Assembly: GCA_012845835.1 (NCBI GenBank)
Contig: JABAKD010000021.1
Location: 11,960,795-12,024,794, forward strand
Direction: 5' to 3'
DNA from: Undaria pinnatifida
Lineage: Eukaryota; Sar; Phaeophyceae; Laminariales; Alariaceae
Length of the DNA stretch: 64,000 nucleotides
The notes under the pieces are model-generated. The model saw only the letters and a list, made by a program, of their open reading frames with translations. It searched no databases and was not told where the DNA came from. Positions 11,928 to 23,678 of the stretch are shown here, piece by piece. How positions within the stretch are numbered: the first letter of the stretch is position 1; each line of letters begins with the position of its first letter. The translations under genes and the position numbers were made by a program.

Positions 11928-12093
11928 CAGCTTAATATATTACCAGAGGTATCACCAACCTTGGTTTGACCCAGTCCAAAGGATGTCGTGCATGGTGCTG
12001 ACATCGGCCGTAGCTTTATATATCACCGAAGGTACCACCAAACTTTGTTTGAACTAGTCCAAAGGATGTCGCAAGTGAGGCTGAGATCGGCGA
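11928..12093 (+). repeat. Two-copy tandem duplication, about 83-bp unit
   Basis: Units start near 11928 and 12011. Each contains 'agctt-atata', 'gaggtatcacca' or 'gaaggtaccacca', 'agtccaaaggatgtcg' and 'gacatcgg' or 'gagatcgg'. The copies are diverged but collinear with a similar period throughout. No coding role is evident. Confidence 0.7.
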
Positions 12094-13622
12094 CGGACTA
12101 CCGATTGACCGGTTGAAATACGTTCCTTTTTTCCTGCGAGCAGTCAAGAACGCTTCACGAACTATCCTAGCTGAACCTCATTACGCGTAAAAAACTTCTT
12201 GTTAAACGGGCTGGCAGGAAGAGTGCTATGGGTTGCTGCGATTCGGAGCTACAAGGCAAATTCAGAGATCGCTGGGTATAAATTGTGACCCCATGAAAGC
12301 AGAGTGCATTGATCGGATATTTTCGTCGTCGTTTGGAGTCGAATAAGTACTGCGCTACGTTTTGTAGTGGAGGGTGCAATTTTCTTTTTTTGGCATAATT
12401 CTGTAGGCATAATACGAGCGTTCACTTCCTTCATTGTCTAAAATTCTTCAGTTGCTTCTTTTCGGAACATCGATGGAGTCACCCCGTTCAAATTAATGCG
12501 TCACGCAGCGGGAGGGTTGTAGGCAATGGGGGATTAGGAAGACACTTTATCTCGCCTACTAAGTATCGCTAGGGACGAGTAGGCGTACCCTACCACGGTA
12601 GGTGTGTGGGCAGCACTAAAACGCGGTTTGTTTTCGTTTTCTCACCATGTACACCGGTCCCCCTCTAAACCTTCCAACGATTGTCACACCGGTGACATTC
12701 TGTGTCGTGCAGCCTCGTTTCGTACGTCGAAAATACCCTCTACCTAGAGATATTGATGTCGCAAAGCGTACATGCACGCATGAGCATTCTCGCGGAAAGA
12801 AAGGGCTGTTGTAGGCCACCCTCTGGTAGATATATCCCCGTACGGCGGACGGGGCGACTTGTCAGGACGCTGTCACTTCGGTTTACATTTGCCGCTACTG
12901 TATGGCATCACGTTCATAGGTCTGGCGGGTACCGCATTCAACGTGAAGCACACGCGTGAATAAAAAAAAAGGATAACTGCTGAATAATGTATGGAATTAT
13001 TATCAATTTCGTTTGTTTCCACGGCGAAATGAGGATGCGCCGATGTCGACGGCAGGTGAAGCTACGACGGGTGCACTCCACACAACAACAGCGAGAGGGC
13101 GCCCTGTAAATTGTTCGCCTGCAGTGATACGATATAATCGTGGCACCTAGTCACAAGGTCTACCTCGTCACCTCGACGGAAACCTGCGTTGACACGCGTT
13201 CTTCCTTCCTGCCACGCCGTGGAATACTACGATATAGAGACCCAAAATATCGGGGTAAGCTAGAACAGGCTCATTCGTGCAATGGAGTCATGCTTGTCAA
13301 AACGCTAAGGCATTTTTAAGGAGACGATGAAACCAGGATTCATGTTTTTTTACAGCAGCGTAACAACGAAATACATGATCGGAAGAGCACATTCCATGGC
13401 TTTTCGATGCAGTTGCATCCAATTCTTACGGAAATTTCCTTACCGGAATAGGTTTAGCGAAAGAGTCGTTCCCTATCGTGCACTAAGACCTGTAAGGCTC
13501 CGAAAAGTGCGAGAGCTCGATCTTGGCACACAGAGAAAATGCTATCCAGCAAAAGTTCAAGCGACATCACTCAACATTGTTGTAAACCATATATTGGGCC
13601 CTACAGCACGCTTTGAAATGTT
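12094..13622. other. Intergenic region between convergent EsV-1-7 genes
   Basis: Frames here reach at most 116 codons (13327-13677, +), and that one overlaps the 3' end of the minus-strand EsV-1-7 gene. It is therefore probably the gene's 3' flank read backwards. No repeat family or RNA gene is recognised. Confidence 0.4.
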
Positions 13623-14975
13623 TCAAAACATCAGTTCAGTTTTAATTCGAAACGGCCGGCCCTTTACCGCACCATAGGATGGGCTACGACTACTTAGAGC
13701 GCTTCTAGCCGTTTCAACAGTGCAGACGAGCCCGTCCTCGATACGTCCGTGGTCGCGGCAGTGGGTAGGCTGCTTCCCAACGAGCCCCCAACGGGTTAGC
13801 TTCTCACAGCCCTTGACCTTGCACTTTGCCGCGAAGTTGATCAACGGGCCGTCAGAAAGATCCCCCTTATGGCTGTGGCATACAGTGCCCAAAACGTCCG
13901 TCAGCACACCCCAAACCGGCCGCTTAATGCAGGAGATATGTGAGCAACGCCTGGTGTAAACGTCAACCATGCCTTCCTCGGCGTGTTGCTTGCAGTACAC
14001 AGCCGTCTTACTGCCCTCAAAATTGACTGTCGCTTGCTTGATGCATGAGTCCTGTGAGCATTGCCCTTTCCGAAAGTCCACCATGCCTTCAGCCGCATGT
14101 CGCATGCAGTACGCCCCCGTCGTGCTTCCCACGACATTGAAGTTCGGTCGCTTAGTGCAGGAGGGATGCTGGCAACGCATGCCGCAAACGTTCACCATGC
14201 CATTCTTGGCATGCTCCTTGCAGTACGCTGCCACCTTACCTTCCTCATTGAACTTGGGTTGCTTCATGCAGCACTCATGTAGACAGCGCTTGCTCCGAAC
14301 ATCAATCATGCCCTCCGCAGCATGCTGCCTGCAGTACGCCCCCGTCTTCTTGCCCTCCACATTGAAGTTCGGTCTTATCTTGCAGGAGTCATAAGCGCAA
14401 AGCAAGCTCAAAACGTCCACCATGCCGTCCTCAGCATGTTGCTTGCAATACAACGCCTTCTTGCTGCCGTTCCCACTAAAACTTGGCCTCTTCGTGCAGG
14501 CGTCGTGCGAGCAACGCTTGGTTCTAACATTAACCATGCCTTCTGCAGCATGCTGCTTGCAGTATGCCGCCGGCTTTCCCTCGTCATTAAAATTCGGTTG
14601 CTTCGTGCAGCCGTCATGTGAGCACCGCACGCCCCCAACTTCAACCATGTCTTTTCCAGCGTGTTGCCTGCAGTACAACGCCTTCTTGGTACCCTTGACG
14701 TTCAAGGTCGGTCGGTTCGTGCATGAAGCCTGTAAACAAAGCCTTTTATAGACATCAACCATACTGGGGTCGGCATGTCGTCTGCAGTAATCCCCGACCT
14801 TTTTTCCCTGCACGTTGAAGGTCGGCTGCGTTGTGCAGGAGCCGTGTAAGCATCGCCTGCTTAACACATTTATCATGCCGTCCTCGGCATGCTGCTTGCA
14901 GTACACCGCTCGGGTGCTGCCCTTGACATTAAAGTTGGCTTGCTTCGTGCAGGAGTCATTTGAGCAACGCACCAT
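13623..14975 (-). CDS. EsV-1-7 repeat protein, 11 modules (450 aa)
   Basis: Eleven tandem C-x4-C-x15/16-C-x2-H modules are read on the minus strand. Modules 4 and 7 have x15. Module 10 has the cap core WGVLTD, module 11 has LTRWG...PTHCRDH...LVCT, and the tail runs SPSYGAV...KTELMF. The layout is the same as in the convergent 16-module gene 2.3 kb away, with fewer middle modules. The start at 14975 (Met-Val-Arg-Cys) matches the Met-x-x-Cys start of the sister genes. The frame stays open for 54 codons upstream, to 15137, but that extension has no modules and no resemblance to the other genes. It could be a 5' leader or an alternative N-terminus. No intron is needed. Probable metal binding; cellular role unknown. 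Confidence 0.93.
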   Translation of the reverse strand: MVRCSNDSCTKQANFNVKGSTRAVYCKQHAEDGMINVLSRRCLHGSCTTQPTFNVQGKKVGDYCRRHADPSMVDVYKRLCLQASCTNRPTLNVKGTKKALYCRQHAGKDMVEVGGVRCSHDGCTKQPNFNDEGKPAAYCKQHAAEGMVNVRTKRCSHDACTKRPSFSGNGSKKALYCKQHAEDGMVDVLSLLCAYDSCKIRPNFNVEGKKTGAYCRQHAAEGMIDVRSKRCLHECCMKQPKFNEEGKVAAYCKEHAKNGMVNVCGMRCQHPSCTKRPNFNVVGSTTGAYCMRHAAEGMVDFRKGQCSQDSCIKQATVNFEGSKTAVYCKQHAEEGMVDVYTRRCSHISCIKRPVWGVLTDVLGTVCHSHKGDLSDGPLINFAAKCKVKGCEKLTRWGLVGKQPTHCRDHGRIEDGLVCTVETARSALSSRSPSYGAVKGRPFRIKTELMF

Positions 14976-17024
14976 TTCCTCCGAGTGTTGCGACGGCCGT
15001 GAGGTGCCTGGGACCCCCCAGTACGGGGTCTGGGCAGAGTAGACGAACCCTGGTCCGAGCTGCGCACACCTGGCGGTCGAAGCGTACGAAGAAAAAATAG
15101 GTTTACGGAATAGCCAAAGGCCATTTTTTTGTAGCATGTACGGAAGAATCGAATGCCAAATGTTCCGATCCCATACACAGACGCGCGGTATATTGGTACT
15201 AATATGTTGTGTTCATGCTCAGCGCCAGCGCCATTCGTGAAACTGTTATGCAGACAGGAAGGACCTGTAAATGAAGGGCATGCGAGTGCTTCGCAGCTGT
15301 CATATGTGGCGTAGTACATCTAATGCCCTTGAGGGGACTCGTGAAATCGTGTCACGTGCGCACTCGTCCACCGCTACCGGTGAAAAATCGCGGCATTCCT
15401 AGGTGACATAAGAGCAACGACGCCGAGTGCAGGCATGGTTAATTATTCAACACACTTGGTTGATACAACGCAGGAACCATGAGGTTTGATATGGTGATAT
15501 GGATCAGCGCCCCAGAACGATTGGCTTCAGGGACGGAAACCTTGGAGGGATACAATATCTCTTCATATCACGGTGGCCACGAGAAACAACACACGAGTAC
15601 AGTCGAAGCCGCAAATCTAACCCAGGAACGACGATACCAACAGCTAAGGGATTACTACATGCTGATGTAACTGCCGCCGCCGGCATGGTCAGGGGTTAGC
15701 CAGCACCCGATGCAGGGATACGACGCCTACAGCGACATCGCCCAGGGCACGAGGACCGTATTAGAGTGTGCTTGTGCCGGGTTTATTGCATGAAATAACG
15801 TGCTAATTGTTGAACGAGATTGCCCTTCCAGGCTAGCTCGTTGGCGATCCGGTGCCGCCATACTCGCGGGGTGGATACTCGCGGGGCGTAGTCAGCGTGG
15901 TCATGATCCTTGTCGACTTGAAACTAGCCCTGGTTGGTTTTGCACCCGCTCAACGGGGAAACTTTTCCTGGGAACGGTATTCACTAACCGAACCCCTCCA
16001 GCACACATTGGTTTCTAGAACGTGTAGATGGCCACCCTCATCCAACATATCTTCGTGTTACAGCGGGCTGACGCAACAACGGAAAACTGATTATATCGCT
16101 GTACCACGTACTGCGTCGGTCCTGCACAAGGCATCTCGGCCCCTATTCGTGTTCGTGGAAGAGATTTGCCGTCCGACCCCAGCCGTCTCGCGCTTAAGGA
16201 TGTCTGGCGACGACCTGGCCCCATCTGAAAATGACTTCATGGCTTCCACGAAGAAAAAATCCCGCAGCACCGCCGGTACCCGATGCCATCAAAATAAGAC
16301 AAGCGAGTGACGCCGACACGGAGCACGAAAGCCGCGACATAGTCATTATCCGGCCACTGACCAATTGCAAAGCCGAGAACAGCCGAGTTGCGTCCAAATC
16401 GAGAATTAAGGTAGAAGCAAGGCAACACCCACCACGCAACCACGATCAAGTTGCCCCCCTTGGTGTTGTACGATGTATGGAAAAGTACTGAATCACGGTC
16501 ATAACGCCCTGGGTGGCTTTCCCCTCGCAGATCGCGCAATCACTGAAGAAGGCTATCGCCGTCGACACATCTACGTATAACTTCGTTCTATGGGACACGC
16601 GAGTTTTCTACTATGGCTTATGGTTTGAGATACACGTGAATACATATCGATCAAAGCCACGGACAGCGTCAACACTTGCAGTGGGCGCGCCTCGATTGCG
16701 AACACAAGGGACCCACGAGGAAACGGTGAGTGATGTACTGACTATCCTCGTCGTGGTCAGAAACCAGAGGCCTCTGCTGTTGTTATCACGGACGAGTATA
16801 CGGAGTGTGAGTAGGGCGATCGTTACCCATCCGGTACCGTTAACTAGCACCACCGAAAGCACCAATGCGCCTGCTATGCAGGTTGGCTCGAAGCCAAGAG
16901 ATTCAGGGAACACGCTGTCACGGAGGCGGCAGTGGCAACGCCTGCAGGTAATGAGGCAGAGGCGTCGCATGCTGGTGTATCGCGAGATCATGCACGGCCG
17001 GTCCGGAACGGATTAACCAGCGTG
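14976..17024. other. No recognised gene; scattered stop-free segments
   Basis: This is the 5' side of the minus-strand EsV-1-7 gene, then mixed sequence. Between about 15480 and 17016 the + strand has several partly overlapping stop-free segments: 15499-15699, 15852-16310, 16231-16491 and 16513-17016 (167 codons). They change frame and are separated by stops. Their Arg/Lys/Pro/Gln-rich translation would fit decayed coding DNA such as an old retroelement, but no catalytic motif is visible and chance is possible. Confidence 0.25.
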
Positions 17025-17389
17025 CTTTCCATTATTTCTCTAGCTCTATGATACAACGGAAGGAAGAGGGCGAGTGGTGCGGTGGCGTGTACCGATACCG
17101 TAGGAGGCGTACAAATATTCAGATGTTCTCAACTTGCACGCGAAAACTTTCCATTATTTCTCTAGCTCCATGATACAACGGAAGGAAGAGGGCGGGTGGT
17201 GCGGTGGCATGTACCGATACCGTAGGAGGCGTACAAATATTCAGGCGTTCTTAACTTGCACGCGAAAACTTTCCATTATTTCTCTAGTTCCATGATCAAC
17301 GGAAGGAAGAGGGCGGGTGGTGCGGTGGCGTGTACCGATACCGTAGGAGGGGTACAAATATCCAGGCGTTCTCAACTTGCACGCGAAAA
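17025..17389 (+). repeat. Tandem repeat, 3 copies of 122 bp
   Basis: Units start at 17025, 17147 and 17269, each beginning CTTTCCATTATTTCTCTAG and ending TTGCACGCGAAAA. The spacing is exactly 122 bp and the copies differ at only a few positions; the third lacks one base in 'catgatacaacgg'. Near identity indicates recent amplification. The array has no consistent reading frame. Confidence 0.92.
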
Positions 17390-18479
17390 GAAGGAAAAAA
17401 TCTGTGTTAGGTGTCAAGAACGCATTAATCGTGGCAGCATAGCTGCAGGTCCATACAGGCAAACGCCGGGCTAAACATTGACTCGGGCAATAGAGTTCAT
17501 AATGTATCATGGTATTCCTAGTCCGCACGAGCCCGCGAGAAGAAAGTGAATGCATAAGTGCATTTAACGATCAGCGGCAGCGCAAATGAATCAAGAGAGG
17601 AGTTGCTGTTGGGTTGGAGGGCCCCGTGGACGTTGTGTGCGTGGATGGCAAACAGCAGTAGCCGCATCACCAGCACGACCGGCTCACGCAACTGCGGCGG
17701 CAGCAGAATCAGCCGCTGCCGGCGCAGCAGCAGCCACAGTATCAGCACAAGCTAGGCACTGGCTGCACCGGCACCACCAGCTAGTCTCCACAAGGAGCAA
17801 CGAGGCGACGGTGATGAATACCGAGTTGCTACCACTTCTGCGATCTGATCCCGGGAACAGTCGATTGGACACCCACCGTCATGGACAACGCAGCAGCCCC
17901 GTGCATGTGGGGCCTGCCAAACAATATACAAGCAATCTCACTCAGTGGTTTCGAACAGCAGACAAAATTCGCATTCCACCTGCACTGTCTACAGCAGCAG
18001 CGAGAGCTACATCGATTAATACTAAAGCTGTGAGCGATCACAGTAGTGGCGGTAGTCTAGGGATTTTCACTAAACAAAGATGGGGCGTGCGGCAAGAACA
18101 CGCCAAGCCACAGGGGTTGTGGATGTCTACACGAGGTGTCAATAGCACATTACACTGAAAAAAAATAGCATGCCGTCTGCATGAGAGGGGTTGGAGAGGG
18201 GCATTCGCTGTTGGCAAGGGAGCACGATGCATCGCGACCTCTGTTTTCGATGTGGGTTGGATGCCTGCGCGTTGCAGTTTCGTCCAAAAAACCCAATACT
18301 TGTACTCCCATCTGGCACGGTTTCAAAATAGACACCAGACTCCCTCCAACTAATGGCAACACCTTCGTACACGTAGTGTATTGATTCTTGGTTGACCAAC
18401 CGAAATCATTCTTACTGGTAGCAACGATACTTGCGAAATACTCCAAGCGAAGCGAGGAATTTTAGATACCCTTTTTGAT
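17390..18479. other. No assigned gene; one doubtful Ala-rich 190-codon ORF
   Basis: The + frame 17586-18158 would give an Ala/Ser/Thr/His-rich protein with an Ala tract from GCA/GCG triplets near 17680-17740. It has no domain, and the opposite strand is also open across the triplet-rich part. Without homologues it is best treated as unsupported. The final 100 bases lead into the inverted-repeat element that starts near 18480. Confidence 0.2.
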
Positions 18480-19275
18480 AAAAACAAAAAAAAAACACTG
18501 CAGCTGTGAGATACAAGACTTTGTCGAAGCTCATCTTTGCACGCTCTATATGACACTCCGAACGGGTACGTATCACTGGGTGTGTTCTCATTAAGGATAG
18601 AGGTCGCGACTCCCCTTAGAACCATTAGCAGCTTGTACCAGGGTCAACAGCGTGATGTTAATCAATCTGTGAACGGAAACTATAAAAACCGTTTTCGAGG
18701 GGGACAAAATCGGACTGCTGTGGGATGCACCAGTTAATTACGCATATCTTGTAGTCGTATGGCCGGTGGGGGGAAAGGGGCGGGGTTTCCAACGGGGGGG
18801 GGGGGGGGGGGGGTAAAGGGGGGATAGGTCGCACAAATGAATAGGACATTACTGCAGGCGCGATGATAGTAGGCGATGATGGGGGCGGCGGGGACGAGGA
18901 GGGGGAGCAATGGGAACTAAAATACCCTATAAATTAGGAGCCACTGCATGGATGGCTCGAAAGGAAATGAGATGATATCACGTGTCCTCGGGTAGTATAG
19001 ATAAATCTGGCGGATTTTGATTTCTAGTGGGGCGGAGGGGGGGCGGGGGGCGGGGGGGGGCGGCGGGGGTGGAGGGGTTGTTACGAGAGGGGGGAGGTGG
19101 ATGGGAGCAAAAAATTCTACCTGCATGCTAAATGCAGATGCCTAATACTTCAAAGTTTAAATATGAGGTGGATGGGAGCAAACAATATACTTGGTGTTGG
19201 TGCGTTAATGCGATTAATACGTAGTGTTTATATTTCTGTATCATATGAGTATGGCTCTACGATGTTACTTATGGT
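18480..19275 (+). repeat. Left inverted-repeat arm of element 1 (copy B)
   Basis: This is a forward copy of the G-tract repeat. After the terminal block it has a run of 20 G at 18794-18813 and further G-rich sequence at 19020-19100. It then continues through 'tctacctgcatgctaaatgc' (about 19120) to 'tatgagtatggctctacga' (about 19250). The same order recurs in copy D at 24610-25390, so B and D are the closest pair. Open frames in the G-tract are not coding. Confidence 0.75.
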
Positions 19276-19344
19276 AACCTTTTGTGTCCCTTTTTTTCTG
19301 TGTGTACCCTGGTATGAGTTAATTGAAGATCGTCTAGACGAATG

Positions 19345-20595
19345 TACGATATTGTCACCCGCGGTGTCACCTGAGTTATAGACAACCATTTGGGACCTTG
19401 GCCATTGGGATACACCTGCCGCATAATCGAACAACCATGCCAGGCTATCTATTTGATTAATAAAAGGTGGCAATTTGGAATGGTCGTCTATAGGCATACG
19501 GGTTTCCTACAGTATTGTGGTCTTCACCATGGATGGAACTAACCCTAACCCCAACCCATAGGAAATATAACATACCGATGACTGCCCCCTGTTGACGTCA
19601 CTGGTGTAAAATGGTTGGAAACACATAATAATGTGTATCCCTGACAAACACAATAATGTGTATCCCTGGGATAGAGCTGCAGGGATAGGGTAGTTGGACC
19701 AATTTCATATATAAGTCATGCACACCTACCTATCCTACTCTCGCCTTCGTGTGCACGAAATATTTTTATACACACCTACGTAGGTGTCATAGGAGGGTGT
19801 GTACACACAAAGTTCAGCACTTTGGGTAGGGGTGCATGGCTTATGTACACCGACAAGGGTCGCTAAGGGTGTCGATATTTTTTTCGCCCAGAACCGGTCA
19901 CCTCTTCACCCTTTTCTTTCGGCAGACCGCACAACAAGTCAACCTTGCACACGTGCGCGAGAGGTAACATAGGTAGGCGTGCATGACTTACATGCGCACC
20001 TAGGCGTGTATCTTTTTTGTTTCGCACAGCACTATCCAACATGGCCACATGACGACTACTTTATAGCGACTTCCTTGGGAAGCGTGCCAAATTGTGCCGA
20101 CATATACTGTAAATAATAAGACCATTTATATTATTTTGCGACAAATAGGATGGCTAGGATAGCTACTAATACTAATATTAAACGGGGGGGTGTTGTTCAC
20201 ATCAAACTGATATTTCCGCCCATCTACATCCAGCATAGACAGGGTCGTGCCGATTCCTCCTAGAGCGGCGAGCTTTGAAGTCACAGACTATGAGACAGAG
20301 GTACACACTGCAAATACAGCAAGCAAGGTGCATTGGTCATCATGCGATGTCACCTGCACTGAACACGAGGGGAAAAACATGTAATCCAGCAAACAGGCCT
20401 AAATGTTTCAAAGGAATGTTTGTTTCGTGTATGCACGCTCAGCTAGCTACGTTACTCCGTTCGGCATACTTTGGGAGGCGACCATGAAGACGGTACGTAC
20501 GTAGTACCCTTCCCTAGCACTACTAAAGGTTGGTGTGGTATACACAATTTTACAAGCAATTTTACTGCCGTGTTGCTGCACGTAATTCAGATATC
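19345..20595 (+). repeat. Shared interior segment X, copy 1
   Basis: This is collinear with 26468-27905. Shared landmarks are 'gtatacgat-gtcacc', 'tatagacaaccatt', 'tcgaacaaccatgcc', 'atttggaatggtcgt', 'acctacatccagca', 'cacgaggggaaa', 'ccagcaaacaggccta', 'tgtatgcacgctca', 'cgttcggcata' and 'gcgaccatgaagacggta'. Within it lie a 16-bp perfect palindrome at 19772-19787 and a near-exact direct repeat of 'taatgtgtatccctg' at about 19630 and 19657. No conserved reading frame links the two copies. Confidence 0.75.
19772..19787. repeat. Perfect 16-bp palindrome
   Basis: ACACCTACGTAGGTGT is a perfect palindrome. It lies in a stretch with further 'acacctacc' and 'aggtgt' matches between 19720 and 19860. 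A binding site or a chance product of the local 'cctacgtagg' repetition are both possible. Confidence 0.6.
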
Positions 20596-22239
20596 CTTTA
20601 TATCGCGGTCGGGTGGAGGGCGCCCGGGGACTGGGATAGCATACACCTAACTTACCTCCCCCCCCCCCCGCGAGAGGTCGAAAAACAAAATTCTTCCACG
20701 CTTTTGTTTTTTTGTTGATTGGAGTGGCAATCGTTCCGAAGAGGCATACCTTCTCATCAAGGCGCACAACGTAACATTACATCTCACATCCCTCGTATGT
20801 ATGCACCAGGTACGACAACAATGATAGATTTTCGACGGTGGCCACGCAGCGGTGTACAGGACATGTGCGAACAAACACAGGTACATCGCAGACGTGGCGT
20901 TAATGGCATAAGGCGCCGTCAATGGAGTTGATCCTGAGAGATAGTCAAGTGCTATTGAGATAGTAGTACCGGTGCTGTACGGCAGCACCGCAGTAGCAGG
21001 GTCTAACCACATGAATAGGTCCCTCGTCAAAACAGTGCACCCAAGTCCCACCAGCGGCAACGTTAACACACACGAAGCAACGGCTCCCAGTGCTCCACTG
21101 CTGTAGCAGCGGGAAGCGTTACTGCTGCTGTAGCGCCAACATTCCCCTGTGCGAGCAAGGATTGTGCTGCAACTAGGCCGCAAGGCAAGGCACAAAATAT
21201 ACCGTCTGTGGTGTACCCGCCTCGTGGTACCACACGGTACACCACAGGAGGTACCACAGGTACGAGTTTGATACCAGATACCAGGTACCAGATACCAGGC
21301 AGGATATATCGTAACAAGGCCTTACTTACCACACAGCTACAGCAAACAGTTGTCCGCGCGCCTTGCGATAAAACCTGCCGATCCCACGTCTCATCGGGGC
21401 CTCCTGATCCATCTAGGAGCGAGCTTATAGCTGCTTGTGGTACCACTCACTATGGCTGAAGTCGCCGTCACTATACGCAGCTGCTATACGTATATGGCAT
21501 ATCTATGGTCGCCTCCTAGTAGTATTATGGCACAACAGAAGGCCTTGCATCTAGCAGGGTGGAGGGGCGGCGGCTGTCTACCGTCCCCTGTGTGTTCGGT
21601 TGCATATAGGATAGAGTATAAAGTATTGTACTATATGGAAGGCCTTGTATATCTAGCAGGGAGGGGGGGGACGGCTCACTAACGTCCCCTGTCTTCCGCT
21701 TATAGAATATTTAGTATACGTGCATTCGGTTTGTATAGGATTTAGTACGGCGTTTTAGGGAGGGGACGGTGTCAGGTACCCACTTACCCTGTCGGGAGGC
21801 TCAAAGTTGAAAAAATTGACGTGAGGTGTCGGAATTTTGTTTTCGGGCGCCCTTGGTCATGTGTGGAGGTACGTGGCGCATGTACTGAGAAACAGAATAA
21901 TGTTCATTATTTCTGTTGACGTGTTGACAAACATAAATTTCTCCATGACGGAGGATCGACGGACGTGTGCGAACTGTAATCGGCGCGCTTGATGACCGTT
22001 CTTCAAGAAACCACAATCAATTTCGAAACCGACGAGGTCAATCAAGGACAAAAAATGACACCGCCAACCTCCGCCACTCGCATGATCCGCTGCGCCGACT
22101 TCGCTGAGTTTGCTTGCGTTGTGTCCGTAAGTATCACCTCCGCTTCGGGCTTCGGAGGCCTGTAGACATATAAGCAGCAGCGCTTCCACATTGATCGGCA
22201 ACTTGCAGCATAAAAAGTAAGAACTACCATATATAAACC
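20596..22239. other. Interior of element 1; no gene; GGTACC-rich minisatellite
   Basis: At 21222-21300 there is a short run of 'gataccag' and 'ggtacca' units. The 182-codon minus frame 20647-21195 is hydrophobic and Cys/Ser-rich but shows no clear transmembrane pattern or known domain. At 21600-21760 a 'gtatag--tagagtat' block is locally repeated. I see no transposase or other element gene. Confidence 0.35.
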
Positions 22240-23678
22240 CAGATGATATAAAGGGATGTCTTATTGCTTCAATCGTCAGGTTTGTCCCCTTTGAGGATTT
22301 GTAGTTTCCGCGCACATATTGAAATGTCCCGCCCCCCGCCCCCCCCCCCCCTCCCCGCCCCCTCCCCTGACCCCTCTTGTTCATGAAGAACCCCAACCCT
22401 CCCCCCCCCCCCCCCCGTCCCCCGATCCCCCCCCCCTTCCGCTTAGTTTGTCCAAACGCCCCACTCACAATCGAAATCGGCCAGAGTAATAAACACCTAT
22501 ACGCAGTTGATATCACGTCATTATCTTCCTGACCATCCATGACGTAGTTTTCAATTCTCTTCCCCCCACCCCCCGCCCCCTTTCAACGCCCCCTCTTTTC
22601 CAACCACCCGCACGGTCGCCTAGACCTAGCACCACGCGTATAACAAGCCCCTACATATCTTTTATCTCACAGCCGAAGTGTATTTGATTATTATTTGTGA
22701 CCTAAACCTGCTAAAAAATCCCCCCCCTCCCCCCCCCCCCCCCCTCCCCCCCTCCCTCTCTCGTTGTCCCTTACTCAAACGCCCCACCAAAGATCGAAAT
22801 CCGCCAGATTAATAAACACTTCACGCACAGGATATCACCTCATTATCTTTCGAGAGCCATCCATGCCGCTGCTTTCCCCCCCCCCCCGCCCCGAACGCCC
22901 CCTTCTTCCCCATCACCCGCACCATCGCCTAGACCTAGCACCACACGTATAACAAACCCCTCACCTAAAGCCCTCCCCCCCCCCCCGCCCCCCCCCGCCC
23001 CCCCCCCCCACCCCCCAACCCATCCCAACCCCACCCCCTCGAACACTCCACCTTCTCTCTACTCACTGATTGTACGACTTACCCCAGGATATACATGATA
23101 AACTGATGCATTATTTCCAAAACCGTCACATTTATTCCCTCAAAATAAGGTATAGTTTCCACGCGCATATTGAGCTGCCCCACACGCCCCACCCCCGCCC
23201 AACCCCCCCCCCCCCCCCCCAAATAATAAACTGGTGCCAAAACCGTCAGATTTATCCCCTTGAAATGATTTATAGCTTACATGCACAAATTGCCCCCCCC
23301 TTCCCCCCCCCCCCAAACCGGCTCGCTTTTGATCAAAACCAGGCCCCCACGTCCTTCAAAACTCCGCCCCCCCCCCCTCACCGGTTATTCGACTTACAAG
23401 ATTCACTTGATAAAAGGATACATTCCCCTCCACAGCTGTCAGATTTTATCCCCCTCAGAAACGGGCTTTATAGTTTCCGCGCACAGACTGACTAAAATCA
23501 CCCTGATGACCCTGATAGCTACACTGTAGTTGTAAGGGGAGTCGCCGATCTATATCCTTAATGAGGACACACAACTCGTAATGCGCGCGATCGGAGTATC
23601 ACACACAGCTTGCAAAGATGAGTTTCGACGAAATCTTCGATCTCACAGCTGGAGTGTATTTTCATTTTTTATAATATA
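22240..23678 (-). repeat. Right inverted-repeat arm of element 1 (copy C)
   Basis: This is a reverse-orientation copy of the G/C-tract repeat with internal reiteration. 'Cgcctagacctagcacca' blocks occur near 22620 and 22930. 'Aaactg-tgc-tt...ccgtcagatttatccc' blocks recur near 23100, 23230 and 23420. The distal end matches the family terminus (CACAGCTGGAGTG, then TTTTTTATAATAT). C runs of more than 10 separate the sub-units. Long ORFs such as 21857-22540 (-) are poly-Gly or poly-Pro artefacts. Confidence 0.75.

Larger units (their letters stand above)
18480..23678. mobile_element. Candidate 5.2-kb inverted-repeat transposon (element 1)
   Basis: The segment is bounded by outward-facing copies of one repeat. 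The left end is in forward orientation from about 18480, and the right end is its reverse complement ending at about 23678. The ends share, in order from the outside, an A-rich tip, CAGCTGTGAGATC-like, CTCATCTTTGCA, a 'gcgactcccctt' block, an 'agggtcaaca' block, a 'cggaaact' block and then G-tracts (C-tracts on the right). The interior holds a 1.2-kb segment also found in element 2. No transposase was recognised, so it would be non-autonomous or decayed. The target duplication is not resolved because the exact ends are AT-rich. Independent insertions in opposite orientations are the alternative. Confidence 0.5.

Noticed and set aside
19535..19560. Telomere-like CCCTAA sequence
   Set aside because: Only two imperfect units; no tandem run.
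21857..22540. 227-codon minus-strand ORF, Gly-rich
   Set aside because: It crosses long C-tracts of the inverted-repeat arm; poly-Gly is the translation of the tract and the sequence is repeated elsewhere without an intact frame.
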